Origin: Lutraria lutraria
Lineage: Eukaryota; Mollusca; Bivalvia; Venerida; Mactridae
Length of the DNA stretch: 64,000 nt
Direction: 5' to 3'
Assembly: GCA_964023205.1 (NCBI GenBank)
Contig: OZ026835.1
Location: 7,956,414-8,020,413 of the forward strand
The notes beneath the pieces were generated by a model. The model saw only the letters and a list, made by a program, of their open reading frames with translations. It was not told the origin of the DNA and did not search any database. Both the position numbers and the translations under genes were made by a program. Below, in pieces: positions 12,423-25,380 of the stretch (position 1 is the stretch's first letter; each line of letters begins with the position of its first letter).

Positions 12423-12574
12423 AGTGTTTGAATTACTATAAGCATTTGTTTGAGCCATCTTCATCATTGCGACTTGTCTGATTATCCAAAATATAACGCT
12501 TAATATTCATTACAGTGTCCTCCTTAAAGTGAAGACATTTAAAAGCAAATTCTACAATAGTTATTATAGTAGAC

Positions 12575-12580
12575 TTTATT
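12575..12580 (-). terminator. Candidate poly(A) signal of the Ig-like gene
   Basis: AATAAA on the minus strand, about 140 nt downstream of the stop codon at 12720-12722. It is the nearest canonical hexamer for that gene. It is shared in altered form with the duplicated flank at 52 kb. Confidence 0.4.
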
Positions 12581-12719
12581 TGGGATGAATGAATTCAAGA
12601 TGAAAGCAAACAATTCATCACAAAGCCCAATGTGTCCTCTTAATCAATGACATTTGTATAATGTCAAGTATATAATTTCATCTTCTCATAACATTCTTAT
12701 ATGAACCAGAAAAGACGTT

Positions 12720-15700
12720 TCAATAACCACTGTGAGCTTCCTGTGTGGCGTTAATTACCCTGTCGTAAAGGTCCCAATTACTTCTCTTTACTATCCCTGG
12801 GTAAATGTAAATTGGTTTTCTGTTTTCATATGATCTGTTAGGCCCACGTTGAGTTGACACATAATACACTGTGTGTATATCAGAGTTATCAGCTGGAGAT
12901 ATGTGCAACGTCACTCGTGTTGTAAACATATTTGGATGCGATTTCCTAAACTGTAAATATAAAAAAGGTATCCAATACTTTTGACATATTACAAGCAATT
13001 TTAACATATATAGTTCAATATTTAGGTAAGCAATGTTATTGTATATATAGAATATCATATTTGTAAACGTATAGGTAACGAATACTATTGTATTTTTGCT
13101 ATAGAGCAATTTTTGAAACATTATATCACTGTCTTCTGTGGCACAAGTGTTAAAGATATGTTTAGTGAATCTTGAAGACTGTGCTTGCTCTTAGACACCT
13201 TTTTTCATTTTTGATATAATTTGTTTTTATGTTTTCAAGAAAATCACATCTAGTTTTGCTATGTCTTGTTCTTAGACCGTTTCCATCACTTTGTAAAAAT
13301 ATCATGTATGACCATGTCACCTTATCCAATACACAATGACTCTGCTTCACGTGAGTGGTGATATTTTACTACGGATTTAAAATGAGATGGTATCGTCCAA
13401 TATTTGACCCTGACTATAAGAAAATTGAATATTACTGGTTTTTTTATACTGGTATCCTACTTTTAGATAAGTATTTGTACATAGTTTTTACACGTTACGA
13501 ATTGAATAACAGTTGTTCAAATATTCCAATGTCTTTGAATTTTTTCTTGAATCCCTTTCAAAGATCAGCTTTTCAGAAAAAGATCAGTCTAAAATTATTT
13601 CCAATTTAAGAGTTATAAACTTCATTTCACAGAAACTAGAATACACGTCTGTCAACCATGATACCAATTATATCATAATCATACAGTTAATTAGGACATG
13701 CCAATGAGGAATAACTGAACTAGTATTGGGTAGAAGTGACAGGACAAAATGATACCTCACCTTGTACATTCCAGATCGTACGAGGTCTGGGCCATATTCA
13801 TCGTATAATCTGAGTTCTAGAATTGGCTTAGGTGTTCCTTTGGCTTTACAAGATATAACAATACTTTGACTTGTGTTCTTCGTCACTCCAGTCTTTGCTT
13901 CATCAAACATGGCTGGTTCAAGAACTATAACTTCAGTAGTAGCATTTATTGTTTGAATTCCATTCGTCGCCCTTTAATTAGAAGTAGAAGACAAGTAATG
14001 TACCCATTCTGTGAATCACAAGTTATCTACAAGTCAACCTAAATATTTGAGAATAATGATTTGATAAAATAATACCGAATGTTACTTTAAACATCCAATA
14101 CGTTTAACAGAATACTCTAGATACAAAGCCGGGCAAACCGATTACTCGTTTGGTGTATTTCGATGATGTCAAAAAACAAATTTATTCACTACGAATGATA
14201 TTTGAAAGATTCTTATAATTTAAAGGTCTATGTTACAAGGCCTTTAATCACGTGGTATATTGTTTTATCGTATTACAATGGCGGCTCCAAGAAATTCGAA
14301 GGTAAATCGTCTTCTTTCGTCGAAATTAAGATGTTTCGATTTTTCATGTAGCCCATGTTCCAGCCAACAACGTTCCGAATCCGTCAGTACCACAAAAAGT
14401 GTTGTTATTACCAGAGTAATACAGACCCTGCAGATAAATTTGAAGTTGACAGTTGAAAGCCGTGGTACTAAAGGAGAACACGTTCAATTTTTTCTGTAGG
14501 GTCTTTAGACAAACTAAGTCAGTAACAGTGCTAATTGTAGTACCCATGGATTCGGAAGTTTGTTGGCTGGAACATGGGCTACATCAAAAAATCTAAACAA
14601 TTAAACTTTCGACGAAAAAGGACTGAAAATATCATTTACATTCGAACACCTGGACGCCGCCATTGTAACGCGATCGAAACAATATATCACGTGATATATG
14701 GTCACTTACTGACAAATATATCGTCCCTCTGTCTGCTTTGGTTGACTCGCAGACAATGTCAACACCTTCATTTCCATGCGACTGTCTGATATTTCTGTTT
14801 CTGCCACCTGTATCGCCCTTTTCCCGTGTTTCGTCATTTTGAAAATTGATACCTGCGGCCGAGGATTACCCATAGCAGCGCACATAATACTGTGATTTGA
14901 AGGGAACACCATCGTCTGTGCATCCAATGGAAACATGCCTATTGTATTATTCGGAACGACATTCTTTCCGTCTGGACGATATATCCGATATTCGCTAATG
15001 TAAACACTTCAAGCAAGCCATTAAAATTGCTAATATTCATACCGGTTCTCCACATTCCACCATTTCTCCGAAGCACAATCCAGTCAGTTGTATGGTCCGG
15101 AGTGGCAGTATACTTTATGGAGATAGTGGTCATGTTATCATTGGCACCGCTTGATTTTACAGACATCACATACAGAGGGAGCGCACGCTTTGTCTGTTTC
15201 TTTATAACGATCATGGAGAAATATCAGAAAATTATTCATGTCGTACGAAACTACAAAATATTCACTGTACTATTTGTGGCTGACATAAAATGTGCTGAAC
15301 CAATAAATTTATTGCATACTATTTGAAAACTGATGATAGTGCTTTAACTCGCGTGCATAAATCTTTCTTCAACTATTAGCATATTTATATCTAATATATA
15401 AATAAAACATTTCACTAAAATGCATCACAGTCAATATTACACTTTCTTCCTAATTTAATAAATCCTTCAAGAAACGACTTCAGGCGTTGTAAAATTATCG
15501 GAAATATTAAATAATTACCGATGGTGTAGGGTCAGTGGTACGACGTTCAGTTATATTACGTCCACAGTCACATGTTGGCATCGACAAAGCCTTACACATT
15601 TGTTCCATACCTAACCATACCTATAATGAAAAGTGGAAATATATTTAATTATTACTAATCAAATCATCACTTTCAAGACTAGTGCATACAGTTATAAGAA

Positions 15701-16787
15701 CACATCAGCATAATGACCATCCGTTATCAGGTTATTCGATATTCATTTTGATTTCAGCTTTGTAGGACCATATTAGTAACAAGTGAAATAAAACATCGTC
15801 ATCGATCGTCTACATACGTGATCACATTTGTAAGTCGAGTTTAGAATTTTGTCATAAACGGTTTTATGGTTTTATATCTACGATAGTCTAATAATTATCA
15901 AGAATTTACTATATTTGCTAAAAAAGGCTTAGTAGAGATGTCTACTTCACGAAATATAACCTCGGATATCTGAAACATCTTCCATAAAAAATACACGAAC
16001 GACACTTTCTTGGAAAATCTTTCGGAAGAGGTATGTGGTGGTATAGTACAGTTATGGTTATTTAAAGAACGTGACAAAACTAATTGCCACAATAATGGTT
16101 TATAATAAAATTACTAAACCAAATGAAATGTGAATTTTTAACTGCTGTGAATATTTTTCGAAACAACCTTATCTATAAAAATCTAATTAAACAATGGTAT
16201 TTGTATGCAAATAATGTGACCCGACCTGCTGCAATCGCTTGTTCTGCAACGTCAAACGTCTGTTTTGTTATAGCACAGTGTTCAGCACACTTCGAAGTTC
16301 TTCTTTACCTTGACCGGCATCATAAGACGAGGCTGGTTGGCAATTGTTCACATCAAACTGAATATAACAGCGCAATCAAAAACCACTGTAGACCACTATA
16401 GACCTCTGAATATTCATTCTGAGTCTAATTTATGTGTGTACCGGCTATTAACTTGATCAAGCAATGATTTATTTTAAAGTTGGTTAATGCTTAATAGGCG
16501 TGTATTTGTTGCATGAGATACATTTCATAATCAATGTTATACGTAGTTTATACCAATTAACGAAACACATATCTTATAATAAAAGATATAAGTACTAAAT
16601 CATAAGTCAAAAAGACAAAACTTTTGGACAACCCTTTAAATTCTCAAATAATCTTTAATAAACTATGGAATAATGTTATGTTACTTAATTAAAAATCAGA
16701 ACTATTCCTGTTAATAATATAATGTTTATTTACCTGAACAGATGAAACAAATACCAAAACAGCTGAAATGTACTTCATGTACTCCAT
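12720..16787 (-). CDS. Secreted immunoglobulin-superfamily protein, five coding exons, one frameshift
   Basis: The model on the minus strand has E1 at 16787-16734 (signal peptide, MEYMKYISAVLVFVSSVQ), E2 at 15620-15519, E3 at about 15199-14710, E4 at 13971-13761 and E5 at 12950-12720. Every junction is GT/AG and phases agree across introns. Most tellingly, GRYICQ is completed across the E3/E4 intron and runs into ATNGIQTINATTEVIVLEP, a classic Ig F-G strand. E3 holds an Ig domain with an SIMCAAMGNPRPQVS B-C region. E4 starts the next Ig domain (SIVISCKAKGTPKP), and E5 completes it. There is no membrane helix or GPI-like tail, so a secreted product of about 360 residues is implied. E3 is 490 nt, one base off the frame needed, and the break lies near 15005-15020, just before a YRIYRPDGKN segment. 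This is either a real disabling mutation or an assembly error. The ligand is unknown; invertebrate secreted Ig proteins act in adhesion and immunity. Confidence 0.7.
14248..14695. mobile_element. Foldback MITE in the Ig-gene intron, next to a splice donor
   Basis: This is an imperfect hairpin of about 450 bp. The left arm (about 14248-14287, ending ACAATGGCGGCTCC) pairs with the right arm (about 14652-14695). The inner arms also pair (14330-14390 with 14540-14592, both containing GTAGCCCATGTTCCAGCCAA or its complement). The right end lies about 13 bp from the GT of the E3 donor at 14708-14709. It contains no gene; frames crossing it arise from the repeated arms. Confidence 0.7.
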
Positions 16788-17084
16788 AGCTATGTTAATC
16801 AAATGCTAACATGAGTTTTATCCTTTATCTTTTCACAATATTAATCCAACACAACTTGCAGAGCTATGAATCTGAACTACATTGTACTAGACTAAACTAA
16901 ACTAGTAAACTTCTGATTGACGATGGGGTGGTCCATATGCGTTGTTTATTCCAGTTGAGTAGTTTTAAAACGCTTAGCCGTGTGTTTAATGTCTATCGTT
17001 AATGTATATACGTTTTATAAACATACTGTAGTGTCTGTATATATTATAATCAGGTTGCTTTCTTCAAAAGATATTTTTGTTTAA

Positions 17085-17651
17085 AGGGGCATGCCCTGGA
17101 ACAGCTGTGTCTTGGGTTTTATACACCAAAAATGCGTTCATCACTTGTAAAAACAATTATTACCGAAAAGTCAAAGAAGAATGTGCCTTCAAAAATGGCC
17201 CTATAACGCGCGCGTGAGTATTTATATGCCGGTTTAAATAAAAGGCTTACAGCCTTTTATTGGCGACAACGATATTTCCGATTCGTCTGAGAATTTAACT
17301 TAGCATGCGCGCTGCCTTTCAATCAACAAAACAATGATATTTACCTATAATTGATCGATAGATAAGCTTTATGTCGCCAACAATGAACATGACATGAGCA
17401 ATACTTACCATTTCACAGTTTGTTGACATTTTTTCCGCTTTTGACAGATCCCGAAAGGGTCGAGTTATGAAAATGACGAATATTTTCTAAGGCGTAATCG
17501 GCACGTTTGGTAAATCTTGAAACGTGTATTTTGAGTCAACTAGCGGGATATTTCGTAAATATTTTACAGGACTTTCATTAATTGATTTAGGCATTAAAAT
17601 GATACCAATTTGATTTATATTCGAGACGCTTCAGTTCCAGGGCATGCCCCT
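17085..17651 (+). mobile_element. piggyBac-like MITE family 2, copy 1 (567 bp)
   Basis: The terminal inverted repeat is AGGGGCATGCCCTGGAAC at the left and its complement at the right. Both are immediately flanked by TTAA (17081-17084 and 17652-17655), the piggyBac target duplication. The repeat contains an internal GGGGCATGCCC palindrome. A 493-bp copy is at 36617-37109. There is no open frame of note. This copy lies just upstream of the Ig-gene signal-peptide exon. Confidence 0.85.
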
Positions 17652-18380
17652 TTAAACAAAGATTTTGAAAACCTTTCGATCTGATTTACACAATTGTTAC
17701 GTAAAGTAAGGGCACAATATAACCATCCGCATGTTAAAGGATTAATTAATCTTAGCAAAGTCGTTAATTGATTTACAAAAAAATGTTAGATGACAAAGAG
17801 AGTTCGCTGACAAAAGTCCAAAGACGGAAATGTGAACTACAGGTTAAACGATTATCCAAATTGATTGGTGTGTATATAATATTAACCTAAATATCAAAGT
17901 ATGTTTTCATTGTGCTTTTTTTTAAATTCATGTATCTTTTGTTGCGATCCTTAAATTGATTATTCATTCAACTGTTTAACAACAGAATGAATGTCACACA
18001 AAACCGCAGGTATCACGCATTGACAAGACGTTAACCATACTAATCAAGTGCTGACCGCCAAAATCGCCAAAATAAAACGGGCGACAATATTAGACGTATA
18101 CAGTACTTTATCGCTCACGAGCAATAAAGCGGTAAAAATACAAGCAGTACTTGCGGAAATTATACATACACAGATATTTTATATCTCAATCAAATCAATC
18201 GTGAATCTGTGTTATAGATTTACTTAACTTCTAAATTACTGAAGAACCTGAAGAACAACACTCAATGAAGGTTCCCTTATATACAAAACAAATACATAAA
18301 CGGGATTCTCGGAAGATTCCTGAAACCTGCGCACTGTGCTAATCCTCCACGTGCTCTTTGACAGAGTAAGAAAGGGATTC

Positions 18381-18692
18381 TCAGAATGGACCATTATTAT
18401 ACAAAACATCGCACTCTTCTAAAACAAGTCTACCTTCCCATGAAATTTCCAATCTCATCAAACTCACAGGACCATACAAAAATCGAACACGCAACTCAGT
18501 CAATAACAAAACAAACAGCCTGTACAAAGCTATAATAGTATCGAAAGGATTATTCCTTTTATACTCGCCCGTAAGATTGTCCACCCTGTAACTGCAGTGA
18601 TGGAATTCCTTGGAACATCTGACTTTATTTATAGTATCATCGGATAAATGGATGGCAATACTGTGCACATGACGATTCTGTACCAGAGGCAT
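18381..18692 (-). other. Open frame with a possible SRCR-domain start
   Basis: This is a 103-codon minus-strand frame. Residues around 70-95 (ELRVRFLYGPVSLMRLEIS, then WEGR) resemble the opening strands of a scavenger-receptor cysteine-rich domain, which typically read VRLVNG..GRLE..W.G.WG. The expected WGTVCDD continuation is replaced by LVLEECD, and no further SRCR sequence follows downstream. It could be a truncated exon or a chance match. I see no flanking exons. Confidence is low. Confidence 0.25.
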
Positions 18693-18719
18693 TATTCCGG
18701 AACCAAAACTTTAAATTTA

Positions 18720-21700
18720 AAATAGTTTTTAGCAGGGTCACTCAAAGAAAATTGTCTTGAATCGCGCATTACATGAGCATATCTCTGTATAAACATCAAG
18801 TCGTGCTGTCGATAGTGATCGGAGAGCTTTTTTCACGTGTGTTGATAACAACAAGCCGTTAAAATACAAAACACAGCAAATGTTCAATTTCCATTTAGTC
18901 AAAAAAAAAGAAAAAAAAGAAAATTAAAAGCAAAACCATGGCAGTACGAAGTAATGTGAAACGTGATGTAAGCATTTTAGCGAGAGATGATTATGAAAGA
19001 CGTAATCAATTATAAACCCATAACGACTGGGCAAAATGGCGACATCGTCAAAAAGACTCAAATTCAAGTATCAATATTACTTACCATCGGAAAAGAATAT
19101 AAAAAGTAATTGTATGATTACCTTTGAAAATCTTTTGAAGACATGAAATTAATCCCGACTATATCACAATATGATTTTTAAGGGCTGTATTTGCTTACGA
19201 AAAATACGCGTTTTTTATAACAATCTATCTGGGTTTTCGCCTACTCATGTATCGTCGAATTTCGTAATAAATAAGTTGAATTTTTCAAATTTGAAGAAGA
19301 TACTTACCATCTAAGTTTTCGTGAGGTTCTGTACCAATTATATTATTAATAACTTGAGTATTTTAAGTATTAATTAATTGTATTTCCCTGTTTTACAATG
19401 GCGGACATTTTTTAACGCAATCAACTCACAACGCTTAATTAAACGTGTCCATACCATTCATTTGAAAGACCCTGATTTATCAAATATTTTACAAAATTAA
19501 TGTAATTGTGTGTGTCAATATAAAGAAATGTGTGGTCTGTTGCAAACCTTGCTTTAAGCCATGAGCTCATGAAACGATGTTGCCATTCGAGAATCATGTT
19601 TTTCGAATTCAGATTCTGACGTTCAATTTCAATTGAGATGCATAATATTTGAATTGTAGTGTTGGAACTATACTCGATGTCTCCTGGATGTCAAGGTATT
19701 CAAGTGAAATCACTTTTTGCGCAGTAAAGTTGACCTATTGGTCACATGTACATGTAATACATTAAGTACTTTCACCAATATTAATTACTAATTGATGCAA
19801 TTTTCACACAGCTACATATTATAGAAAATATACATTTCTAGAACGTAACAATACATGACACAAATATTCGGCGGTGAAATAGAGTGATGCAATAAATATT
19901 TTATCATAACTACATCTTTTCATAGAATTGAAGCTTGGAGGACCTGGTTTCCAATGAGATGCTAACAACGAATAACTGTACGATCGCCTTGAAACAACGG
20001 TCTAACAAATACCAAAGACCATTTATGGGTTACATGGGAAACAAATTTGCCTTAATTTTTTATCGTGACAAACCCCTTTGTCAAAGATAGAGAAGAATCA
20101 TACAACGTACATGCACGTAATAACAGAGACGTTAATTAAGGAAAATATATATAATAAATGTGTAGTTCTATGAATTCATTGGCGTTCATGACTGGAAGAA
20201 TTGGAAGTATAATTATGCACTTCTTCTTTCCGAGAACTATTATCAAGTTTGCAAATGTGTTGTCATGACTTGGCAGCAAAACAAAGGGGTAGGTTCACTT
20301 AGGGCCAAAAATGGCCTTGTGTCAAATTCTGTCCAAAATCTCATTATATGTTCACTATTCATCATATTTAAAGAAAACATGATTTTTAAAGCTCCGCTAT
20401 AAAAAGCGTTGCCATGGCAACAGGAATACTTTTTTGCTAGAAATTGAAAAAAAAACTATTTTCTACATAATGATTTGACGAAATTCGATCAGTTTTGTTG
20501 TAATTGACAGGGACAGGGATATGGTCAATACTTATATATGTATTCTTTTAGTTGCCATGGTACCCTGTTGATTTAAATTTTTTTAAATCTCATTTTTGAG
20601 TTTTCTTCAAAAATGCAATTTAGTCACTCAAATTTTCATAAATCCGTATGATCCATAATGAAATTACATTGTATAGAAATGTTCTTAGATATTTTGTTTC
20701 CATGGCAACTGAATTATTTTATATGAGCAGTTTAAACAAAGTAATATTTTGTCTGATTTAATGTATTTTACCTTATGTTCCCATCATTCGGACATCAAAC
20801 AGTTTATTTGTAGTAACTGTGATATAATTTCCAACATTATTGAAATTAATAATTCCAATTCAGTTACCATTGCAACTAAGGGGCAGGCTTTTTATGACAA
20901 AATGTCTGTGCCAAATTCTCTCAAGATAGTTCATATATATTTAGCAATAAATAGTACAGCATTACTTTGTATTGCATTCAGATATTTTTTGCAATGGAAT
21001 GCATTGATTTTCCTCCAAAGAGCAGAATATTTTTGCTTTCAAGACATTCAAAATATTCTACTTGGTTTCAACATATGTACCATTCAAATGGAAATCTTGC
21101 AGTATATTTGATGTTAATGTACATGTAGTACATTGTATTGATCTTTTCTTGTACCAGTTTTATGTATGAATTGAGTAAAAACTCATTGATTGAGTTCTCA
21201 CCCCCAAAAAATTACTGTATAATCATTGTGTAAGTAAATAAGAATATCTGATGTGTACTTTAGCAATCTACATTTATTTCACATGCAAACAATACATACA
21301 ATATGTCAAAAGGTTTTTACCAGTGAACATACACAGTACAAAAGATATATGCATTACTTAGATATCTTCAGTGTAATGTTCATATATATATATATTTCAA
21401 CAATGCACACAATTTTAATGTTATTAATCTGAATTGTTTCAATTTTGTACATTACTGGAAATACTGTTCATAGTGACACATTCATGAAAACATCACTGTC
21501 ACCACATGTAATAACCAGTATATTGCATGTTAATGGCTTCATCATAGCAGTATATTGAAATTCCTCTGATCAGTGGTGAATACTTGTTATGACTCAAACA
21601 TCTGAAAGAGAAATAATTGACAGGTAAAATATTGAAAATTTAATATAAAGACAAATTAAATAAATCATCAATCTACCAGTCAAGAAATTTATTCAATGAT

Positions 21701-22150
21701 TAACACTATAATTTCATTTTTTATGTTATGCACACATACCATGAGATGTACAAAATAAATATCATTTTAACATTCATCCTCATATACATTTCAGACAAAT
21801 TCTAGTTTCAGATAAAAATCAAGTACAAATGGGAAAAGATGGTTTAAAGAACATAAAAATGTTTCTGTTTTTAGCGCTCAAAGCCTTTGTAACAGAAGTG
21901 ACATATACCCCCACCATCGATTTGACACTAAGAATGCAATAGTATACGGATTACTACATGGCTAAGTTAAGGGCACATAACTCTGGAATGAGTGGATCAC
22001 CAGGCATGAAAATTATGTCTTGTACATCTACACTCCATGGTGATGACATATTTGAACTTTCACTGCAATTGCTTCAGGAATATGGAAGTAGTTTGCTCCA
22101 CAACTTGTGATATTGTATGCGGACAGCCAACTGCCGGACCGACAGAGTGA
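18720..22150. other. Gene-poor AT-rich DNA
   Basis: I find no supportable gene or bounded element here. The 120-codon plus-strand frame at 20749-21111 has biased AT-rich codons and no recognisable domain. Short TA-rich microsatellites occur near 21390. Confidence 0.5.
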
Positions 22151-22159
22151 CTCTAACAT

Positions 22160-24925
22160 ACCCCCTGTCAAACTTCATTTGCTGACCCTTGCGAAATGAA
22201 ATTTTCATTAACTGTTCATGTTCACAATTCATGAAATATCATTGAAACGGCTTGAAGTGCAAATGAGACAAATCCTTCATCAGTTCTTGAAATTGAGGTT
22301 CATGAACAGTTCTTAAGTAATCATAATTTGTTGTGGGACTGTTGAAGGATAGATAGCTTTGAACTGTTCATGAAAAATTCATGAATTTTTCACAGAAAAC
22401 AGTTTCAGTCCCAGTTCATAGACAATTCATGAACTATAAAGTTCATGAACAGTTCATAGACAATTTTTACACAGAATTTTAATGTCTCATTTGCACTTCA
22501 GGAACTGAAAATGAACCGTTCATGAACCGAAGTTAATGAACAGTTTATGAACTTTAAAATAATGACCAAATTAGTTTGAAATGGTATTGACATGAACCAA
22601 AGTTAATTAACAGTTCATGAACTTAAAATAATTACTGAAATAGTTTTGAAATGGTTATGGCCATCAGACACTGAAATGTAAAATGTTTGCATCATTTTAA
22701 TATAATTGACATTTCTTACAGAATGGAAGAAAATATATAAAATAGTAAGCTTAGCTAGAGATTAAAAATAATTATCTGCTATAACTCAAGGAAAAATGCA
22801 ATACAAATGTATAAATATTATATGAAAATAAAAACCAGCAGCTCATCAATTAAGTAAAGATATTAATCAGTCAATATAAATGTCACTTTTTTATACAAAC
22901 AAGTACTTGCTTGCCATTTTGATAACTTTATCACTTTTCTGGAGTAATTTATCAGTAAAGTCAAGGATGGACACCTGAAAGAAATACACTTTCCAAGATT
23001 TCACATTTTGGATGTAGCAGCTTTGCCATGAAACCAAAGGGTTATCCCATTCTTGGAACTGTCAAAAATTCCACACATGGTGAGCTCTTTGCATCTTTTA
23101 TTCACTTACATGTAGTGTCATTTTTGTTTTACTAACGTTTACTAATTTTAGCACATTCAGGTAAATATTAAGCCACTAGATGAATCTGATTGACCACCAG
23201 TTCTATTCCAACATCTTTATCGATGGTTCAGACAACTTTCAGCTCACAAAGTTCTGTTATTTTCTGCAAATGTTTCAGTTCTAAGGACATTAACCACTGA
23301 AATTGACAAATGTAAAGAATTTTCACTTTCGGATACATCAGTATTCTCATTAAGTTTTGAACAAGAGCTATCAAGTACTCGCCAACAAAAAATGTGCTTA
23401 TGCATCAATGTAAACCTGTATTTTATCAATGGCATGTAAAAAATACTAGCAATGGCCGTAGAGTAAAACCTGTACATTTATATCTAAAGTCAACTGAAAT
23501 GCATAGAAATTTATGAGTTATAATTTACTGTATACCTCAGCTATTTTTTAGATGACCAACTTCAACAAGAAAATATTTGTGTTACAGTGCATATGTAGCT
23601 TCTCTTCTCTGTGAGGTATCATCAACTGAAACATGCAATATTATAAAAAGTACAACACCCAATTTATCAATTCAACACGCAATTATTAATATCACCAGTA
23701 TTCACGACTTTCAAAGCAGACGAACAAACTTGCAATAGTGTGTTGATTGGTGTTGTGGATTTTAAACATTTATGAGGAAAGTATTTATAAATTGACAAGC
23801 AAAGTACCATTTCAACCCTAAAATGAATTTAAAATCCTAAAATGAATTTAAAATGGAACTCACTGAGCATTTTGTGGATCGTTGTACAAGATTTTCTTTA
23901 TATATTAAAATAGCTTCTTCAAAAGACAATCTTCATACTTGCGACCATTGACATACTTAAATATACGCCAGTGCAGTTCTAAATATCTTCACTTTGCATG
24001 ACAACACGATTTTGATTTGCGAGCAGCTCAGCTTTTTGTTCCGCTTCGATGTCATTTCCATGTCATTTCCATCAAACTTTGTCCGCAATGGTTTCATTCG
24101 GTTTGCTCGGTCATAATTATTTGTACAAAAGAATTCATACAACACACTGACATCACATAAGGAGGATCCGATGGTATGATTTATCAACAGAAATTAGTAG
24201 ATTTCTAAGCTTCTTCTGCAAATGCTTGTCGTGGTTTCAGTCCATTTCCGGAATGAGATAAAGTCTGGTTCTTTCCGTACCTTCCGGCTATTCGTACTCA
24301 TCCAAAATCACAACAATTCTGTATGATTCTGCTTTGAAGTTTATTAGAGAGAAAACAGCTGGTGAACATTGCAGATCGTTTTATACACAGATCTTCTGTA
24401 TTTAACGATATATACGAAGAGTCATTGTTTACTAATGTCAGATTTATTTATGGTACGTTTTTTCAAACAAAGCCAAGGTCGTAGTTTTCGACCAATTTCT
24501 CCGTTTTGTGAAATGTTTGTTTTAATATACAGGTATAGATATCAAGTCTGATTCTTGACTGAATGTTGAATAAACCTCAAAGTATGAATAAGACTGTGAC
24601 TCTGAATGATTCTGTAGCAGTTCATGAAATGTGCATGATCATTATATAAACCTAAGTTTTACCAACTGAATTAATTAGAATCATTCTAGGGTTCTGAATG
24701 ATTCTTAAACAGTTCATGAAAATATTATGGTTTGAATCATGGATAGTTCATGAACTCCTAATGACCTTAAATAATTCATGAACTGTTCATGAATACCCAT
24801 TTAGAACAGTTCAAGTAAAAAAGTTCATGAACACAAACCAAGAACTGTTTATGAACAGTTCATGAACCGTTCTTGAATGGCTTGAAATGTTCATGATATC
24901 TTGAACTTCATTTCGCAGGGGGGAT
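22160..24925. mobile_element. GTTCATGAAC-array element, copy 2 (about 2.8 kb)
   Basis: The inverted ends contain CCCTTGCGAAATGAA at about 22186-22200 and TTCATTTCGCAGGG at about 24907-24920. Just inside each end is an array of degenerate GTTCATGAAC/AGTTCATGAA repeats (22205-22660 and 24615-24905). Each unit is itself palindromic. The interior has small frames (minus 23244-23477, minus 23957-24187) without recognisable transposase motifs. It looks like a non-autonomous DNA transposon with repeat-rich termini. The superfamily is unknown. Confidence 0.6.
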
Positions 24926-25311
24926 ATAATGACCATATGCATACTTACTAGTTAACTATTGGAAGGCCCACAACTGCTTACACTTCATATACATCTGAAC
25001 TAACATAATATGATTCTGAAAGAAGACAAATAGAGTATATGCAATTCTATTATAATAAAGTTTATGAATATTTGTAATCCATACAGTACTGGCATTATAT
25101 ACATGTTTTACAATGATGTTAAAACATCATGGTCCTCTGTGACAACAACATGTATGAACAATAATTTCACTACAGTACAGTACATCTGACAAATGGTAGG
25201 CATTCCTTTGTATCCTCACTACAGCATCAATAGTCCACATTAATTTCATACAATATTAGAACTTGTAGGAATACTGGCCAATTTCAACACCCTTGCTATT
25301 GGGTTATCAAT

Positions 25312-25380
25312 TTTGTGACACGGTTGAGTGCCTATACAGTGCTAGGGATCATGGGTTCAAACCCCAGTGAAGACCATGGA
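25312..25380 (+). mobile_element. tRNA-like SINE head fragment
   Basis: A CGGTTGAGTGCCTATACAGT A-box-like region is followed, at the right distance, by a B box with paired stem (GGGTTCAAACCCC). The anticodon arm is degenerate and no acceptor stem closes, so this is a relic of a tRNA-derived element rather than a tRNA gene. No recognisable SINE tail follows. Confidence 0.35.

Larger units (their letters stand above)
10305..12710 (+). repeat. Segmental duplication 2, arm A
   Basis: This stretch is collinear with 50388-52165 at an offset of about 40 kb. Both arms begin at a tRNA-headed SINE, share single-copy-looking DNA (10500-11400 with 50640-51290), share an inverted second SINE, and end in DNA that here forms the 3' flank of the Ig gene (12540-12710 with 52000-52165). 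Arm A has extra insertions at 11640-11850 and 12156-12422. Homology stops about 10 bp from the Ig-gene stop codon. Confidence 0.8.

Noticed and set aside
20749..21111. 120-codon plus-strand frame
   Set aside because: AT-driven codons, no domain, no splice or promoter context; expected by chance in low-stop frames of this size in 64 kb.
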